Shown here: positions 61,595 through 64,000 of the stretch, piece by piece
How positions within the stretch are numbered: position 1 is the stretch's first letter
How the letters are laid out: each line of letters starts with the position of its first letter
Assembly (NCBI GenBank): GCA_965227535.1
Contig: OZ245761.1
Location: 4,278,001-4,342,000 of the forward strand
Direction of reading: 5' to 3'
DNA from: SZUA-430 sp965227535
GTDB lineage: Bacteria; Pseudomonadota; Alphaproteobacteria; Micropepsales; Micropepsaceae
DNA: 64,000 bases
Program-made: the position numbers and the translations under genes
The notes under the pieces: model-generated
The model's input: only the letters and a program-made list of their open reading frames with translations
Database searches by the model: none
Told to the model about the DNA's origin: nothing

Positions 61595-64000
61595 TTAGGA
61601 AGCACAGTCGATCGGCGCAGGCTTATCCTGCTGCGAGGCGCGTAACGACACGCCCCTGACCCCGTCGATGGTCGCCTTCAGCCGGGCCGCCTGGCGCAGG
61701 TTGAATGCGAACCACGGCGCCTTGTTCAGCAAGTAATCGCACGCGGGCTGGTTCAACACCCAGTTCATCGGTGCGGCCTCACCCAGCGACGGATCGGGCT
61801 TAGGCAGCGCGATGTGGATCATCCGCACGCGCGGATCGCCCGCTTCGGTGGTCTGCGCGCGGCAAAAGTCGCGGCGTAGAATATTGAGCGCGTCACGCCC
61901 ATGCGCCGTCCTTGTCGCGGCGAGGCCGAAGATCGGCGCCATCGACTGCGGCACGATCGACTGATCCTGCGGCTTCAACGTCGCCCCGGCTTGAAGAGCC
62001 TCGACGCAGCGCTCCGCCGGTTGCGGATCGTCGCAGCGGATTGTCACCTGCGCGCCGTCGTCCGCAATGTCTTCCAGCATGCGCCGGCAGCGGCCGTCAT
62101 GCGCGCGCGGTGGCTGCTCGGCGTCGAGGTCGTTGCTGATCACCACCACGATCGGCACAACGTTCAACGTCGGATCCTCGGCGTTCAGATCCTCGATCGC
62201 GCGGCCCAACTCCCACACGGTGCGCGCGCCGTAATTCTCGAAATAACCGCCGTCGATGATCTGATACGACGCCCCCATCGGCCCCGCGCTGACAAACCGC
62301 CCTGCCGGCGAGATGAACGGAAACCGCGCCGAATTCGTCACGGCCGTCGCAAGCCGCACGTCGCGCGACGCCAACCGGACGAAATCGCCGCTGTCGGGAA
62401 ACAGCGGCCTCTCTTGAGACCAGCGGATGGTTGACGTGATCATGCGCTTGCCGGACTTAAGATCCGTGCCGTTCAACATCAGATGCGGCAACAGATCGAC
62501 CGGCGCACGGCTATCGCTCTGCGGCGAGAAGCGAAGGCCCAGAAATCCCTGCGGCACATGCCGGGGCAGGGCGAAGCCGCGGTTCTTGGCCCACATCGTC
62601 TCGAACGTATGCTCAAGCGCCGCGTTGCGATCGGGAATGCCAGCCCACGTCCACAACGGCCCGACCATGCTGCCGAACATGTCGTTGAGGAAGTACGTCG
62701 CAATCGTCGACGACAGCAAATCCTTGGTCGCGAACTTGGCCATCGCCGCCCGTGTATCCGGATCCTCCCAATCGAGCACGCCGTCCTCGCGTCCGCGCGC
62801 GCGCACCATTCGCACATAGGTCGCAGCCCCCAGACTGCCGCCTGACACGCCGCTCACCGCAAATAGATGCCGCCCGAAATCGCCGTTCGTCTTGTTGTCC
62901 AGCATGCGCATCGCGCCGAGCAACCACACCGCCGCACGGCTCGCGCCGCCTTCCGCTGCGACCAGGACGACCGGCAAACGCTCGGACCCCGGCGACGCAC
63001 GCCGCCGCGCCTCAACCCATTCGCGCAGCGCCGTCTTGAGATCCGGCCTGCAAATCCCGCGCTCCGCCCCGGTCGTACGGCAATCCTCGTCACCGCGCGG
63101 CTCGACGATGGGCGTCTGCGTCAATCGAACGACATGCTTGTCCACCACAAGCGGCGGCAACAAAAACCAGATGCCCAGCGCGATCGTGCCCAACGCATTG
63201 CTCATACGCTTCACGCGCTGCGACTCGCCCGGCATCAGATGCAAAGGCGCGGCCCGGTTCACGCACCACCGCACGAGATAGATGAACCGCTCCACCATTC
63301 CGCGCACGATCGCCAGCGCAATCACCAACGGCCCGACGGCAAAGGCCAGCGCCCCGATCGCCGTCGTCGGCGCATCGAACTGGGAAACGAAATCCGGCGC
63401 CACGCCGATACAGATCAGCGCCGCCAAGCTGCACAGCAGCGACAACACCGCGAACGGCCAACCGAACGGCGAATCCGCGATGATGCGCGTCGCCCGATAG
63501 CGCGACATCCAATCCGGCGCGTCGAACGCATTCATCCACCGGAACTCGGTGCGATAAACGACGAACATGAACAACAAACCGACGAGCCCGAAGCTCAGCA
63601 ACTCCGCGCCCAACAGTCCGGTGAAGAAATGCCCGCTCTCGATGGCGAACAGAATCGGCAGCACCGTCATCGCACCGGCAAACAGCAACGCCATCCGCGG
63701 CGCCCACTCGTTCGACCACGCGATGTGATCCTCGCGCGCCAGGTGCCCATAGCGGGGATGCGCGTCCTCATCGTCGTTGAGCCGCACCGAATGCGAAGCG
63801 CGCTTACGCCGAAGCCGCGCCTTGTCCGTCTCCCCATGGTTGCGCTGGGCGGTCAAGGCGGCGCGAGTCCAGAACCACGCTGACAACCCCAACGTCATCG
63901 CGGCCAGTGCAAAGAAGAACGGCCGCGCGGACACCTTCAACTGCCAGATCGGCGTCTCCATGCCGGCGAACATGTCGGGCATCTGCGGCGGCAGCCACAC
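61595..64000 (-). CDS. Patatin-like membrane protein (N-terminus may lie outside the window)
   Basis: About 801 residues are visible; a GTG at 64000 may or may not be the real start. The N-terminal 300 residues hold about seven membrane helices in two groups. The C-terminal part is a patatin-like phospholipase domain: the oxyanion-hole segment VAAEGGASRAAVWLLGAM (about 350), the nucleophile in LFAVSGVSGGSLGAATYVR (GxSxG, about 384) and the Asp in IIDGGYFENYGARTV (DGG, about 587). Together these form a Ser/Asp dyad for lipid acyl hydrolysis. The unusual feature is the joined multi-helix membrane part, which puts the enzyme in the membrane. It abuts rmuC. Confidence 0.85.
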   Translation of the reverse strand: MWLPPQMPDMFAGMETPIWQLKVSARPFFFALAAMTLGLSAWFWTRAALTAQRNHGETDKARLRRKRASHSVRLNDDEDAHPRYGHLAREDHIAWSNEWAPRMALLFAGAMTVLPILFAIESGHFFTGLLGAELLSFGLVGLLFMFVVYRTEFRWMNAFDAPDWMSRYRATRIIADSPFGWPFAVLSLLCSLAALICIGVAPDFVSQFDAPTTAIGALAFAVGPLVIALAIVRGMVERFIYLVRWCVNRAAPLHLMPGESQRVKRMSNALGTIALGIWFLLPPLVVDKHVVRLTQTPIVEPRGDEDCRTTGAERGICRPDLKTALREWVEARRRASPGSERLPVVLVAAEGGASRAAVWLLGAMRMLDNKTNGDFGRHLFAVSGVSGGSLGAATYVRMVRARGREDGVLDWEDPDTRAAMAKFATKDLLSSTIATYFLNDMFGSMVGPLWTWAGIPDRNAALEHTFETMWAKNRGFALPRHVPQGFLGLRFSPQSDSRAPVDLLPHLMLNGTDLKSGKRMITSTIRWSQERPLFPDSGDFVRLASRDVRLATAVTNSARFPFISPAGRFVSAGPMGASYQIIDGGYFENYGARTVWELGRAIEDLNAEDPTLNVVPIVVVISNDLDAEQPPRAHDGRCRRMLEDIADDGAQVTIRCDDPQPAERCVEALQAGATLKPQDQSIVPQSMAPIFGLAATRTAHGRDALNILRRDFCRAQTTEAGDPRVRMIHIALPKPDPSLGEAAPMNWVLNQPACDYLLNKAPWFAFNLRQAARLKATIDGVRGVSLRASQQDKPAPIDCAS

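Overview
The window reads as a chromosomal segment of a GC-rich alphaproteobacterium. The evidence is the block on the right: rpoH with an alphaproteobacterial-style RpoH box, a CarD-family regulator, a seven-iron ferredoxin (FdxA type), an S4 RNA-binding protein and an SUV3-like helicase, followed by methylmalonyl-CoA mutase and rmuC. I cannot name a genus from sequence alone.

The left 45.6 kb looks like an accessory island. Positions 1-20212 are a copper/silver resistance region. It holds the end of a CusB adaptor and a complete CusA-type RND pump, a small orphan cluster (ATP-grasp-like protein plus three membrane proteins), a CopA P-type ATPase divergent from a CsoR repressor, CopC, CopD, an orphan beta-barrel, a DUF305 membrane protein, the CopA multicopper oxidase with CopB, a cupredoxin, a second Tat-exported multicopper oxidase, a 39-residue Met/Gly-rich membrane peptide and a secreted DUF305 protein. 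Four near-identical ATACCCC-GGGGTAT dyads lie in front of the cop transcription units. They look like one CsoR regulon that pumps Cu(I) out of the cytoplasm, oxidises it in the periplasm and exports it through RND and outer-membrane proteins.

Positions 20547-44626 carry a stress and energy module. It contains DUF302, acetate kinase-phosphoketolase-histidine phosphatase (three coupled genes), a frameshifted HdeD-like protein, small membrane proteins, an HMA metallochaperone, PPK2, a P1B ATPase with a CPD instead of CPC motif together with a detached copy of its N-terminal domain, a DUF6629-oleate hydratase fusion, an MFS transporter, an alpha/beta hydrolase and phosphoglucomutase (coupled), a GH144-like enzyme, a SRPBCC protein, a P2-type cation ATPase, an AraC regulator and a methyltransferase (44763-45425). 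No integrase, transposase, IS or CRISPR array is visible. The right border is marked by the 5' half of a tRNA-Arg(CCT) gene at 45643-45682.

Positions 45850-64000 are core-like and densely packed. This part holds an unusual exonuclease III plus 5'-3' exonuclease fusion, a DUF6496 protein, a nuclease-fold secreted protein whose 3' end is duplicated around a neighbouring secreted gene, rpoH and carD each with a clear intrinsic terminator, fdxA, S4 and helicase genes, methylmalonyl-CoA mutase, an acetyltransferase, two small envelope proteins, rmuC, and a large patatin-like membrane protein cut by the window edge.
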